Shown one piece after another: positions 27,157 through 36,257 of a DNA stretch of 64,000 nucleotides. Source of the DNA: Falsiroseomonas oleicola (GTDB lineage Bacteria; Pseudomonadota; Alphaproteobacteria; Acetobacterales; Acetobacteraceae). A program made the position numbers and the translations under genes. The notes beneath the pieces are model-generated. The model did not search any database and was not told where the DNA came from. It saw only the letters and a list, made by a program, of their open reading frames with translations. Location of the stretch: NCBI RefSeq assembly GCF_019029495.1, contig NZ_JAERQM010000005.1, positions 372,001 to 436,000 of the forward strand. Reading direction: 5' to 3'. Within the stretch, counting starts at the first letter, position 1. Each line of letters starts with the position of its first letter.

Positions 27157-28851
27157 TCAAGCGGAAGGGGTTGTGGTGGCGGTTTCCAGCACGAAGCGCA
27201 CGCCGGCGCGCGCCAGCCCGCCGCCGAGCGCCACCACGGAGCCATCGGCGCGCCAGCAGGCGGCGCCCGTCATCGTGCCGTCGTCGTTGAAGGCGATGCC
27301 GTTCATGCCGCCGCCAAGCGTGGCCGCGCGCTTGACGACATGGCCGCGCGCGGCCAGCGCCGCCGCGACCTCCGTCGGCACGCCGGGTTCCAGTTCCAGC
27401 GCCAGGCCTTGCGTCCAGATGCGCGGCGCCTCGACGGCCTGTTGCAACGTCATGCCGTGGTCGATCAGGTTCAGCACCGCCTGGAAGGCGGAGGGGAAGA
27501 TGCGCAGCCCGCCCGGCAGGCCGAGCGCGAAGGCGGGCTTGCCACCCCGCAGCGCGATGGTCGGCGCCATGGAGGTATAGACCCGCTTGCCCGGCTGCAC
27601 GGACAAGGCGAGCCCCGGCCGCGGGTCGAAATTGTGCATGTAGTTGTTGGCGATCAGCCCGGTGCCGGGGATCGCCATGCGGGCGCCGAACAGAGCGTTG
27701 ATGGTCTGCGTCGTGGCGACGATATTGCCCGTCGCATCGGCCACCGTGACATGGGTGGTGCAGTTGGACTCGCCCAGCGAGGGATGCGCGGACCACGCCT
27801 TGGCGCGCGCCATGTCGATCTCCGCCCGGCGCAGATCGGCATAGCGGCGGGAGGTGAGAAGCTCGACCGGCACATGGACGAAATCCGGATCGGCGGTGGC
27901 GGCCGAACGGTCGGCGAAGGCCATCTTCAGCGCCTCCGCCACCAGGTGCCAGGACTCCACGGTGCCGAAGCCCATGGCGGCGACGTCGAACCCTTCCAGC
28001 ACGTTCAGCATCTGCGCGACATGCACACCGGCGGAGGCCGGGGGCGGCGGGGCGAAGACGTCGAAGCCGCGATAGCTGCCATGGATCGGCGCACGCTCGA
28101 TCGGGCGGCTGGCGGCGAGATCGGCGCGGGTGACGATGCCGCCGGCCTGCGCCAGCGCATCGGCGACCATGCCGCCGAGCGCGCCTTCGTGCAGAAGGTC
28201 CGGCCCTTCCTTGGCGATGGCGCGCAGCGTGTCGGCATAGGCGCCCTGGACGAAGCGGCTGCCGGCGGCGAGCTTGGTGCCACCCGGCAGGAAGCGCGCG
28301 GCGAGGTCGGCATCCCGCGCCAGGTCGGCCGCCGCATCACCGATGCAGTCCGACAGGTAGGGCGTGACGCGAAAACCCTCGGCGGCGAGCTGGATGGCGG
28401 GCGCCATCACATCCGCCAGCGACCAGCTTCCGAAGCGCGCCAGCGTCTCCGCCCAGGCGCGCAGGGAGGCCGGCACGGCGACGGAGAGCGCGCCGATGGC
28501 ATTGGTGCGGCCCTCCACCTCCCGCTCCTCCGGCGGCACATCGGTGCGCGGGGTGTACATGGTGGGGGTGGCGGCGGCGGGGGCGGTGGACAGGCCATCC
28601 ATCACCGCGTGCCGGCCATCGGCCATGCGGATATGGCCAACGCCGCCGCCGAGCACGCCGACCATCATCGGCTCCACCACGGTCAGCGCGAAGAGCGTGG
28701 CGATGGCGGCATCCACCGCATTGCCGCCTTCCAGCAGCACCCGTGCCCCGGCGGCGGAGGCCATGGGGTGGTTGCTGGCGACGACGCCGCGGGAGCCGGT
28801 GGCGGGCGCCTTCTCGCAGTTCAGCGCGAATCCGTTGCGGCCCACCTTCAT
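27157..28851 (-). CDS. Gamma-glutamyltransferase (Ntn hydrolase)
   Basis: A ~564-residue precursor that self-cleaves before the first Thr of CTTHVTV; that Thr becomes the nucleophile of the small subunit. Supporting segments are VASNHPMASAAG and GGNAVDAAIATLFAL at the N-terminus, GGGVGH, PGTGLIANNYMHNFDP, and PGKRVYTSMAPTI. It removes the gamma-glutamyl group of glutathione and related amides, or transfers it. No signal peptide is evident, unlike periplasmic E. coli Ggt, so a cytoplasmic member is likely. A GTG one codon upstream (28854) is an alternative start. The 64 bases between it and the dehydrogenase gene upstream hold no clear promoter. Confidence 0.9.
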   Translation of the reverse strand: MKVGRNGFALNCEKAPATGSRGVVASNHPMASAAGARVLLEGGNAVDAAIATLFALTVVEPMMVGVLGGGVGHIRMADGRHAVMDGLSTAPAAATPTMYTPRTDVPPEEREVEGRTNAIGALSVAVPASLRAWAETLARFGSWSLADVMAPAIQLAAEGFRVTPYLSDCIGDAAADLARDADLAARFLPGGTKLAAGSRFVQGAYADTLRAIAKEGPDLLHEGALGGMVADALAQAGGIVTRADLAASRPIERAPIHGSYRGFDVFAPPPPASAGVHVAQMLNVLEGFDVAAMGFGTVESWHLVAEALKMAFADRSAATADPDFVHVPVELLTSRRYADLRRAEIDMARAKAWSAHPSLGESNCTTHVTVADATGNIVATTQTINALFGARMAIPGTGLIANNYMHNFDPRPGLALSVQPGKRVYTSMAPTIALRGGKPAFALGLPGGLRIFPSAFQAVLNLIDHGMTLQQAVEAPRIWTQGLALELEPGVPTEVAAALAARGHVVKRAATLGGGMNGIAFNDDGTMTGAACWRADGSVVALGGGLARAGVRFVLETATTTPSA

Positions 28852-28915
28852 CACACGGTCATCCCTGCTGCCCCGCCGCAGTTTGGGCCGGGGCGGGGCA
28901 GGGGGGAAGAGGGGG

Positions 28916-29947
28916 TTAGAACGCCAGTTGCACCTTCATCGCCCGGCTGCGATCGGCGGCGAGGTCGAAGGCGGCGACGGCGTCCTCCATCGGCACCACC
29001 TCCGTCAGCAGCGGCATCGGGTCGATGGCGCCGCGCGCCAGGGCGTCCACGGCCAGGGCGAATTCCGCGTGGAAGCGGAAGGTGCCGCGCAGCGTGATCT
29101 CCTTCGCCACCAGCGTGTTCAGCGGCACGGCGGCATCGCCGCCGATGCCGACCTGCACGATCGTCGCACCCGGCCGCGCGGCGGCGATGGCGCCGGCGAG
29201 CGCCAGGCCGCTGCCGGCGCATTCGAAGACCACGTCGAATTTTCCCTTGTCGGCGCCGTAGGGTGCGAGGGCCTCGGGCTTCGCCCGCAGGTCATGCGTT
29301 GCATCGGCGCCGAGTTGCCGGGCCAGGGCCAGCGGCTTCGGCGAGAGGTCCGTCATCACCACCTCCCGCGCTCCGGCATGGCGCGCCACCAAAAGACACA
29401 GCATGCCGATGGGGCCGGCGCCGGTGATGAGCACGCGGGCGCCCATCAGCGGCCCTGCCTGTCGCGCGGCATGCAGGCAGACGGCGAGCGGCTCGGCGAA
29501 GGCGGCGCGTTGCAGCGGCATGTCGGCGGGCAGCTTCACCGCCTGGGCGGCATCGCAGACCAGGTGCTGACGGAACCCGCCATCGACATGCGGCATGCGC
29601 ATCGCGCTGCCGTAGAAGCGCATATCCAGGCAATGCTGCGCGGCGCCGGACAGGCAGTAGCGACAGGCACCACAGGGGCGGGAGGGATTGACGGCCACCT
29701 TGTCGCCCACCGCCAGCCCCGCGACGCCCGCGCCGAGGGCCGAAATCTCGCCGGCGATCTCATGGCCCAGCACCATGGGCTGGAGCACCCGCACCACGCC
29801 GAAGCCGCCATGCAGGTAGTAGTGCAGGTCCGACCCGCAGATGCCGCCCTGGCGGATTCGCACCGCAACCTCGCCCGGGCCGGGCGGCGCGGCCTGCTGG
29901 TCCTCCACACGCAGGTCGTGTGCGGCATGGATGACGATGGCGCGCAT
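28916..29947 (-). CDS. Zinc alcohol dehydrogenase, L-idonate 5-dehydrogenase-like
   Basis: A 343-residue medium-chain dehydrogenase with a strong GGGAGGA site eight bases before the ATG. The catalytic zinc ligands are Cys37 (GGICGSDLHYY) and the His-Glu of LGHEIAG. Four cysteines in CGACRYCLSGAAQHC hold the structural zinc. GAGPIGML begins the Rossmann NAD-binding fold. The segment HYYLHGGFG and overall pattern resemble IdnD, which oxidises L-idonate to 5-ketogluconate, but other polyols are possible. It diverges from the peptide-binding protein gene at 30095. Confidence 0.88.
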   Translation of the reverse strand: MRAIVIHAAHDLRVEDQQAAPPGPGEVAVRIRQGGICGSDLHYYLHGGFGVVRVLQPMVLGHEIAGEISALGAGVAGLAVGDKVAVNPSRPCGACRYCLSGAAQHCLDMRFYGSAMRMPHVDGGFRQHLVCDAAQAVKLPADMPLQRAAFAEPLAVCLHAARQAGPLMGARVLITGAGPIGMLCLLVARHAGAREVVMTDLSPKPLALARQLGADATHDLRAKPEALAPYGADKGKFDVVFECAGSGLALAGAIAAARPGATIVQVGIGGDAAVPLNTLVAKEITLRGTFRFHAEFALAVDALARGAIDPMPLLTEVVPMEDAVAAFDLAADRSRAMKVQLAF

Positions 29948-30028
29948 GATGTGGTCCTCCCCTTTGGCGCGATGCTTGTCGTTTCCGGCGCACCGATCAA
30001 GCGGGGCGCGTTGACGCTGGCCGGGCCG

Positions 30029-30056
30029 GGCGGCACTTTCGGGGAAAGACGCCGCC
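30029..30056. promoter_or_regulatory. Hairpin in a divergent promoter region
   Basis: GGCGGC (30029-30034) pairs with GCCGCC (30051-30056), and inside them CTTTC (30036-30040) pairs with GAAAG (30044-30048). It lies between the idonate-type dehydrogenase and the peptide-binding protein genes, just after a TTGACG (30011-30016) that could be a rightward -35 box. It could be an operator or a 5' leader structure; low certainty. Confidence 0.3.
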
Positions 30057-30094
30057 GCAGCCCCCCGAAGATCCGCATGCCAGGAGTCCGCGCC

Positions 30095-31657
30095 ATGTCG
30101 CGTGCCGCCCTTTCCCTGTTCGCCGCCGCCCTGCTGGCTGCCATGCCAGTTGCAGCCCAGGCGCCCGACCGCGCCCGCACGCTGCGCGTGGCGCCGGAGA
30201 CGCTGACCACGGTGCTGGACCCGCATTTCACCACCAGCTTCACCACCCGCGACTTCGCCTATCTGGTCTACGACACGCTGGTCGCGGTGAACGACCGGTG
30301 GGAGCCGACGCCGCAGATGCTGGAGCGCTGGGAGCGCAGCGCTGACGGCCTGACCTGGACATTTGTCCTGCGCGACGGCCTCGCCTGGCATGATGGTTCG
30401 GCGGTGACGGCGGAGGATTGCGTGGCGAGCCTGCGCCGCTGGGGCGCGCGGGATGCGCTGGGCGGGGCCATGATGCGCGCCAGCGCCAGCCTCGATGTGG
30501 TGGACGCCAAGACCTTCCGGCTGGTGCTGCGGGAGCCCTTCGGCCTGGTGCTGCAGGCATTGGGAAAACCCGGCGCGATGGTGCCGATGATGATGCCGGC
30601 GCGCCTGGCCGCCACGCCGCCGACGCAGCAGGTGACGGAGGTGATGGGCAGCGGCCCCTATCGCTTCGTGCGGGAGGAGTATCGCCCCGGCGATCGCATC
30701 GTCGTCACCCGCAACGCGGCCTATCGCCCGCGTTCGGAACCGGCGGTCTGGGCCAGTGGCGGCAAGGTGGCGCGGATGGAGCGGGTGGAACTGCTCGCCA
30801 TGCCGGATGTCAGCACCCAGGTTTCGGCGCTGACCACCGGCGAGATCGACTATGTCGAGCGCCTGCCGGCCGATGTGCTGCCGATCCTGGAGCGCAACCG
30901 CGCGGTCACCGTCGCGACCGTTTCCTCCTATGGCTATCAGGGGATTCTGCGCTTCAACCACCTGCACCCGCCCTTCGACAACCCGCAGGTGCGGCGCGCG
31001 GTGATGCTGGCGGTGAACCAGGCGGATTATCTCGCGGCCGTGGCGGGCCGCCCGGAATATGCCCGCGAATGCCGTTCCATGTTCGGCTGCGGCACGCCGC
31101 TGGAGACCTCGGCAGGGATGCCGGCGGCGACCGACCTGGAGGCTGCGCGGCGCATGCTGCGCGAATCTGGCGCCGACCTGTCGCGGCCCGTCGCCATCAT
31201 CCACCCCGCCGATGCGCCCGGCATTGCCGCGCTCGGGCTGGTGTCCCAGGGGCTGCTGACGCAGCTCGGCTTCCGGGTCGACCTGCAGACCATGGACCTC
31301 AACACCTATTTCGGGCGGCGCGCGCGGCAGGATGGGTGGAACCTGGCGCATACCACCAACACCGTGCCGGACATGCAGTCCCCGCTGCTCAACCCCTTCG
31401 TGAATGGCGCGGGCCGCGTGGGCGGCTTTGCGGGATGGCCGGCGAATGCGGAGGTGGAGCGGCTGCGCGTGGAATTCGCCCGCGCGCAGGATGACGCTGC
31501 CCGCAAGCGCATCTCGGACGAAATCCATCGCCTCGCCGCGGAGGATGGCTTCTACATGCCGCTCGGCCAATTCACGGCGGCCAGCGCCTGGCGGTCCGAC
31601 CTGAATGGCGTGCTGCGCGGGCCGGCGATGTTCCTCTGGAACATGGAGCGCCGCTGA
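30095..31657 (+). CDS. Orphan family 5 ABC substrate-binding protein
   Basis: A 520-residue periplasmic receptor with a Sec leader (MSRAALSLFAAALLAAMPVAAQA). CAGGAG lies eight bases before the ATG at 30095. SBP_bac_5 marks include RVAPETLTTVLDPHFTT, LVYDTL, LTWTFVLRDGLAWHDGSAVTAEDC, GSGPYRF and NPQVRRAVMLAVNQADY. No permease or ATPase genes adjoin it, so it may serve the Dpp-like channel at 21.6-25.3 kb or one elsewhere. Its stop overlaps the start of the adenosine-deaminase-like gene (TGATG), implying they act on the same compound class (inference). Confidence 0.9.
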   Translation: MSRAALSLFAAALLAAMPVAAQAPDRARTLRVAPETLTTVLDPHFTTSFTTRDFAYLVYDTLVAVNDRWEPTPQMLERWERSADGLTWTFVLRDGLAWHDGSAVTAEDCVASLRRWGARDALGGAMMRASASLDVVDAKTFRLVLREPFGLVLQALGKPGAMVPMMMPARLAATPPTQQVTEVMGSGPYRFVREEYRPGDRIVVTRNAAYRPRSEPAVWASGGKVARMERVELLAMPDVSTQVSALTTGEIDYVERLPADVLPILERNRAVTVATVSSYGYQGILRFNHLHPPFDNPQVRRAVMLAVNQADYLAAVAGRPEYARECRSMFGCGTPLETSAGMPAATDLEAARRMLRESGADLSRPVAIIHPADAPGIAALGLVSQGLLTQLGFRVDLQTMDLNTYFGRRARQDGWNLAHTTNTVPDMQSPLLNPFVNGAGRVGGFAGWPANAEVERLRVEFARAQDDAARKRISDEIHRLAAEDGFYMPLGQFTAASAWRSDLNGVLRGPAMFLWNMERR

Positions 31658-32733
31658 TGCTGTCCTTCTCGGACTATCTCGACGCCGTGCCGAAGGTGGA
31701 GCTGCATCTGCACATCGCCGGCGCGATCCGGGCGGAGACGCTGGATGAACTGGCGGCGAAGAACGGCGTCCGCCTGCCGAAGCCGGCCGCCGAGATGTAC
31801 CGCTTCGAGACCTTCTACGCGTTTCTCGACATCCTGCGCCTGGGTGCGCTGGCGGTACGGACGCAGGCCGAGTTTTCCCGCATCGCCTTCGAATGCATCG
31901 AGGACCTGCACCGCCACGGCAACGTCCGCCACACCGAGATCTTCTTCAACCCGCACTATTTTTCCCCGAACGGCGTCACCTATCCCGAGATCGTGGATGG
32001 GCTGCTGGAAGGCCTCGCGCGCGGGCACGCCGCCTATGGCGTTTCGGGAAAACTGATCGCCTGCATCGACCGCAGCGTCTGCCTGCCCTCCGAATCGCTG
32101 CAGATGCTGGAATGGATGGCGAAGTGGAAGCGGCCGGAGGTGATCGGCATCGGCCTGGACGGCGCCGAGCGTGCCGGGCCCGCGCATCTCTGGGTGGAGG
32201 CCTGGCGGCAGGCGGGGCGCGACGGCTACCGCCGCACCGCCCATGTCTGCGAGGACAACCAGGCGCCGTTCGAGGCGCCGCCGATGCACTTCACCCTGTG
32301 CCGGGACATGCTGGGCTGCGACCGGCTGGACCATGGCTACAACATGATGGCCGACCCCGCCGTGGTGGCGCGGGCGGTGAAGGAACAGGTGCCCTTCACC
32401 ATGGCCTGCTGGTCCGGCATGGAATGGAACCGCGCCCCGCGCCGCCAGCGCATCAAGGCGATGTTCGATGCCGGGCTGAACATCAGCCTCGGCACCGACG
32501 ACCCCACCATCTTCGGCACCACCATGGGCCATAGCTGGCGCACCGTATTTTCGGACCTCGGCTGGGGCGTGGCGGAGGCGCGCAGGCTGAGCCTGGCGGG
32601 GCTGGACGGGTCCTGGCTGCCGGAGCCGGAAAAGGCGGCGATGCGCGCGGAATTCAGTTCGACGCTGGATGCGCTGGAACGCGAGTTGGACCCTGCCGAC
32701 CGGGTGCTGGACCTCGCCGTCACCCGTCGCTGA
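31657..32733 (+). CDS. Adenosine deaminase family hydrolase
   Basis: A 358-residue metal-dependent deaminase. The zinc site is visible as ELHLHIAG (His17, His19), the His of TAHVCED and the Asp of LGTDDP; the catalytic Glu is in HVCED and the catalytic His in RLDHG. Canonical adenosine deaminases have HAGE and RIGHG at these places, so this is a divergent member that may deaminate adenine, another aminopurine or a related base. Coupled to the upstream binding protein by TGATG. Its last 14 bases overlap the converging membrane-protein gene. Confidence 0.87.
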   Translation: MLSFSDYLDAVPKVELHLHIAGAIRAETLDELAAKNGVRLPKPAAEMYRFETFYAFLDILRLGALAVRTQAEFSRIAFECIEDLHRHGNVRHTEIFFNPHYFSPNGVTYPEIVDGLLEGLARGHAAYGVSGKLIACIDRSVCLPSESLQMLEWMAKWKRPEVIGIGLDGAERAGPAHLWVEAWRQAGRDGYRRTAHVCEDNQAPFEAPPMHFTLCRDMLGCDRLDHGYNMMADPAVVARAVKEQVPFTMACWSGMEWNRAPRRQRIKAMFDAGLNISLGTDDPTIFGTTMGHSWRTVFSDLGWGVAEARRLSLAGLDGSWLPEPEKAAMRAEFSSTLDALERELDPADRVLDLAVTRR

Positions 32734-33214
32734 CGGGGCGCCACCACTGATTGATGGTCTCGGCCGTGCGCTCCGCGGCCGGGCCGCTGGCGAAGGTCCG
32801 GGACAGCGGCAGCCGCCGCTGATCCGCGCCCAGCACCAGCACCGTCCGATGGGTGGCACTGCGCCGCCGACGGCCAGAGCCGGAGGCGCTGCGGCTCTCG
32901 ACCTCGGCACGGCGCAGGTCGGACAGGGGAAAGCTCTCCTCCCTGGTGCCGCTGGCCTTGATCCGGCGCAGGCGGATCAGGCCCTCCGCGCGGTCGAAGT
33001 GCAGTTGGACCACCTCGATCAGCACGCAGAAGGTCAGCGCGGTCATGCCGACCGCGAGTGCCAGCGTGCCGAAGGCCGCGGAAAAGTCACCGGCCAGGGC
33101 ATCCGCAATCCCCCGCCAGGCAAAGCCCAGGATGAAGACCGCCATGAAGATGCCGAGGAAGACCGGCCGGTCTTCCAAGGTCAGGCGCCCCGCCGTCCGC
33201 TCCAGGACCTTCAT
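32720..33214 (-). CDS. Small membrane protein of unknown function
   Basis: A 164-residue protein I do not recognise. Two hydrophobic segments, roughly residues 18-36 and 45-68, form a hairpin; the C-terminal ~95 residues are basic and polar, with an Arg/Ser-rich stretch (RSASGSGRRRR) and LVLGADQRRLPLSRTF. It resembles membrane proteins with a cytoplasmic PH-like tail, but this is only an impression. No ribosome-binding site precedes the ATG. Its end overlaps the deaminase gene by 14 bases. The 69 bases between it and the TctC gene upstream contain nothing clear. Confidence 0.6.
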   Translation of the reverse strand: MKVLERTAGRLTLEDRPVFLGIFMAVFILGFAWRGIADALAGDFSAAFGTLALAVGMTALTFCVLIEVVQLHFDRAEGLIRLRRIKASGTREESFPLSDLRRAEVESRSASGSGRRRRSATHRTVLVLGADQRRLPLSRTFASGPAAERTAETINQWWRPVSDG

Positions 33215-33283
33215 GCGCAGATTGGCCCCCGCCCGCAGAACAGCCGGCCCACCTGGCCACCCACCCGCGGCAGCATCCCGAAA

Positions 33284-34264
33284 TCAGTCGGCGAACTGGC
33301 CGGCGGCCTGGATCAGGGGGCGCCATTTGGCGATGTCGGCCTGCCAGAATTCGCGATGCGCCGCCGGTGTGGCGCGGGCGACCGGAACCGGGGAGGTGCC
33401 GAGGGCGGCGAAACGGGTGCCGACATTGCTGTCCTGGAGCGCCGCGACCAACGCCTGGTTCAGCCGGGTGATGATCGGGGCGGGCGTGCCCTTGGGCGCG
33501 TAGAGGCCGTGCCAGACGCTGACCTCGAAGCCCGGCAGGCCGCCCTGGGCGGCGGTGGGCAGGTCGGGCAGGGATTCCAGGCGATCCGCCGTGGTCACGG
33601 CGAAGGCACGGATGCCGCCGGCCTTGATCTGCTCGGTGGTGTTGGTGGTCTGGTCGCACATCAGGTCGACGGTGCCGGCCAGCAGGTCGTTCATCGCCGG
33701 GCCGGTGCCGCGATAGGGCACTGTGGTCATCCTGGTGCCCATCGCCTGCATCAGCAGCAGGCCGCACAGATGGCTGGCGGCGCCGATGCCGGCATTGGCG
33801 TAGTTCAGGCGTTCGCCCTCGCGCTTCACCAGGGCCACCAGCTCCGCCATGTTCTGCGCCGGCAGGGCGTTGCGGCCAACCAGGGTCATCGGCACCTCGG
33901 TCACCAGGCCGATGGTCTCGAAGCCGTTGATCGGGTCATAGGCCAGGCGACGGTACAGGGTCGGGATCGTCGCCATGCCGATATGGTGCAGCAGCACCGT
34001 GTAGCCATCCGGCCGGGCCTGGGCGCAGCGCTGCGCGCCGAGCGTCCCGCCGGCACCGCCGACATTCTCCACAACCACGGTATGGCCGAGATTGGTGCTC
34101 ATCGCCTGGGCGATCAGCCGGGCGACGGTGTCTGTCGGCCCCCCGGCGGCGAAGGGCACGATCATGCTGACGGTGCGGGTCGGGAACGTGCCTTGTGCGA
34201 AAGCAGGCGCGGCGAGGGCGGCGCCGGCGAGGCCGAGAAGGCCGCGCTTTCCAATCTCGATCAT
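33284..34264 (-). CDS. Bug/TctC-family periplasmic receptor
   Basis: A 326-residue exported receptor. The ATG at 34264 starts a Sec-type leader (MIEIGKRGLLGLAGAALAAPAFA); GAAGAGA-like purines precede it. Bug marks: VSMIVPFAAGGPTDTVARL, ENVGGAGG, PDGYTVLLHH, YANAGIGAASH and VPYRGTGPAM. No permease is adjacent. It lies 83 bases downstream of lepA on the same strand, separated by a hairpin, so independent expression is likely. Ligand unknown. Confidence 0.9.
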   Translation of the reverse strand: MIEIGKRGLLGLAGAALAAPAFAQGTFPTRTVSMIVPFAAGGPTDTVARLIAQAMSTNLGHTVVVENVGGAGGTLGAQRCAQARPDGYTVLLHHIGMATIPTLYRRLAYDPINGFETIGLVTEVPMTLVGRNALPAQNMAELVALVKREGERLNYANAGIGAASHLCGLLLMQAMGTRMTTVPYRGTGPAMNDLLAGTVDLMCDQTTNTTEQIKAGGIRAFAVTTADRLESLPDLPTAAQGGLPGFEVSVWHGLYAPKGTPAPIITRLNQALVAALQDSNVGTRFAALGTSPVPVARATPAAHREFWQADIAKWRPLIQAAGQFAD

Positions 34265-34319
34265 TCTTGTCTCTTCCCTCTGTCCCACGCCATCCGTCGC
34301 GGGATGGCGTCAAATCCCC

Positions 34320-34354
34320 CGCCTGACTCTCCCGTCTGACTCCCGGGTCAGGCG
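34320..34354 (-). terminator. Putative lepA terminator hairpin
   Basis: CGCCTGAC (34320-34327) is the reverse complement of GTCAGGCG (34347-34354), which spans the lepA stop codon; a smaller TGAC/GTCA hairpin sits inside. The sequence after it is G-rich with only ATTTG, so termination strength is uncertain. Confidence 0.35.
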
Positions 34355-36153
34355 TCCATCTTCAGGGCGGCGATGAAGGCGCTTTGCGGGATTTCGACCT
34401 TGCCGAACTGCCGCATGCGCTTCTTGCCTTCCTTCTGCTTGTCGAGAAGCTTGCGCTTGCGGCTGATGTCGCCGCCATAGCACTTTGCCGTGACGTCCTT
34501 CGACATGGCGCTGATGGTCTCACGCGCGATGACGCGGCCACCGATCGCGGCCTGGATCGGAATCTTGAAGAGCTGGCGCGGGATCAGCTCCTTCAGCTTC
34601 TCGCAGATCTGCCGGCCGCGGCGATCCGCCTGGGTGCGGTGCGCCATGAAGGACAGCGCATCCACCGGCTCGGCGTTCACCAGAATGGAGATCTTCACCA
34701 GGTCGCCCGGCTGGTAGCCATCCACCGTGTAGTCGAAGCTGGCATAGCCGCGGGAGACGGACTTCAGCCGGTCGTAGAAGTCGAACACCACCTCGTTCAG
34801 CGGCAGGCGGTACACTGCCATGGGGCGCGTGCCGACATAGGTGAGCTCCACCTGTTCGCCGCGGCGTTCGTTGCAGAGCGTGAGGACGGAGCCGAGATAC
34901 TCCTCCGGCACCATGATGGTGGCCTTGATCCAGGGCTCGGAGATTTCCTCGATGACGCTGGGGTCCGGCATGTCGGCCGGGTTGTGCAGCTCGGTCTCCT
35001 CGCCATTCGTCTTCTTGATCTTGTAGACGACGGAAGGCGCCGTCGCGATCAGGTCGAGGTCGAACTCGCGCGAGAGACGTTCCTGCACGATTTCCAGATG
35101 CAGCAGGCCGAGGAAGCCGCAGCGATAGCCGAGGCCGAGGGCGGCGCTGTTCTCCATCTCGTAGTGGAAGCTGCTGTCGTTCAGCCGAAGTTTCCCAACC
35201 GATTCGCGCAGCTTCTCGAAGTCATCCGCATCCACCGGATAGAGGCCGCACCAGACCACGGGGATGGAGGGCTTGAAGCCGGGCAGGGCCTCGGTGGCCG
35301 GGTTGCGGTCATCGGTCAGCGTGTCACCGACATTGGTATCGGCCACCGTCTTGATGGCCGCGGTGACATAGCCCATCTCGCCCGGGCCGAGGCTGTCCAC
35401 CGCCACCATCTTGGGCGTGAAGACGCCGACCTGCTCCACCGTATGGGCGGTGCCGTTCGACATCATGCGGATCTTCATGCCCTTGCGGAGCCGCCCGTCC
35501 CGCACGCGCACCAGCACCACCACGCCGAGATAGGCGTCGTACCAGCTATCGACCAGCAGGGCGGTCAGGGTCTTTTCCGAATCGCCGGTCGGCGGCGGCA
35601 GGCGGGTGACGATGGCTTCCAGCACACCCTCGATGTTCAGGCTGGTCTTGGCCGAGATCATCACGGCGTCGGAGGCATCGAGCCCGATCACATCCTCGAT
35701 CTGCTGCTTCACCCGGTCGGGCTCGGCCGCCGGCAGGTCGATCTTGTTCAGCACGGGCACGATCTCATGCCCCGCATCCAGCGCCTGGTAGACATTGGCC
35801 AGCGTCTGCGCCTCGACGCCCTGTGAGGCGTCGACCACCAGCAGCGAGCCCTCGCAGGCGGCGAGCGAACGGCTCACCTCATAGGCGAAGTCCACATGGC
35901 CGGGTGTGTCCATCAGGTTGAGGACATAGGTCTCGCCGTCATTCGCCTTGTATTGCAGGCGAACGGTCTGGGCCTTGATGGTGATCCCACGCTCCCGCTC
36001 CAGCTCCATATTGTCGAGGAGCTGTTCCTTCATCTCGCGCAGCGCGACCGTGCCGGTGGTCTGGATCAGCCGGTCGGCGAGCGTGGACTTCCCATGGTCG
36101 ATATGGGCGATGATCGAGAAGTTGCGGATGCGGGAGAGGGGTGTGTCGGTCAT
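34348..36153 (-). CDS. lepA: Elongation factor 4 (LepA GTPase)
   Basis: A 601-residue translational GTPase, the usual LepA length. The start at 36153 gives the canonical [28 protein letters not shown] lies just upstream, and a further in-frame ATG seven codons earlier is unlikely. GTP motifs: HIDHGKST (G1), DTPGHVDF (G3) and NKIDLP (G4). Domains II-V follow, and the C-terminal LepA domain includes [22 protein letters not shown]-type sequence. LepA acts on ribosomes during translation stress and initiation. It stands between two unrelated TctC genes. Confidence 0.97.
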   Translation of the reverse strand: MTDTPLSRIRNFSIIAHIDHGKSTLADRLIQTTGTVALREMKEQLLDNMELERERGITIKAQTVRLQYKANDGETYVLNLMDTPGHVDFAYEVSRSLAACEGSLLVVDASQGVEAQTLANVYQALDAGHEIVPVLNKIDLPAAEPDRVKQQIEDVIGLDASDAVMISAKTSLNIEGVLEAIVTRLPPPTGDSEKTLTALLVDSWYDAYLGVVVLVRVRDGRLRKGMKIRMMSNGTAHTVEQVGVFTPKMVAVDSLGPGEMGYVTAAIKTVADTNVGDTLTDDRNPATEALPGFKPSIPVVWCGLYPVDADDFEKLRESVGKLRLNDSSFHYEMENSAALGLGYRCGFLGLLHLEIVQERLSREFDLDLIATAPSVVYKIKKTNGEETELHNPADMPDPSVIEEISEPWIKATIMVPEEYLGSVLTLCNERRGEQVELTYVGTRPMAVYRLPLNEVVFDFYDRLKSVSRGYASFDYTVDGYQPGDLVKISILVNAEPVDALSFMAHRTQADRRGRQICEKLKELIPRQLFKIPIQAAIGGRVIARETISAMSKDVTAKCYGGDISRKRKLLDKQKEGKKRMRQFGKVEIPQSAFIAALKMDA

Positions 36154-36257
36154 CTGTTTCCGGGCGCCGGCCATGGCGGGAAAGGCCCGCCTGCGTTACC
36201 CGGGAGATAGGGCAGAACCGGCCGAAGTCCAAACCTTTCCGGGCCGGGGGTGGCCGG

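Noticed and set aside
28364-30094. Long upstream extension of the peptide-binding protein frame
   Set aside because: It overlaps two well-supported minus-strand genes and lacks sense; the signal peptide and CAGGAG fix the start at 30095.
36175-36191. GGCGGG-AAAGG-CCCGCC hairpin upstream of lepA
   Set aside because: Short, no T-run, and in a region rich in such runs; not enough to call a terminator.
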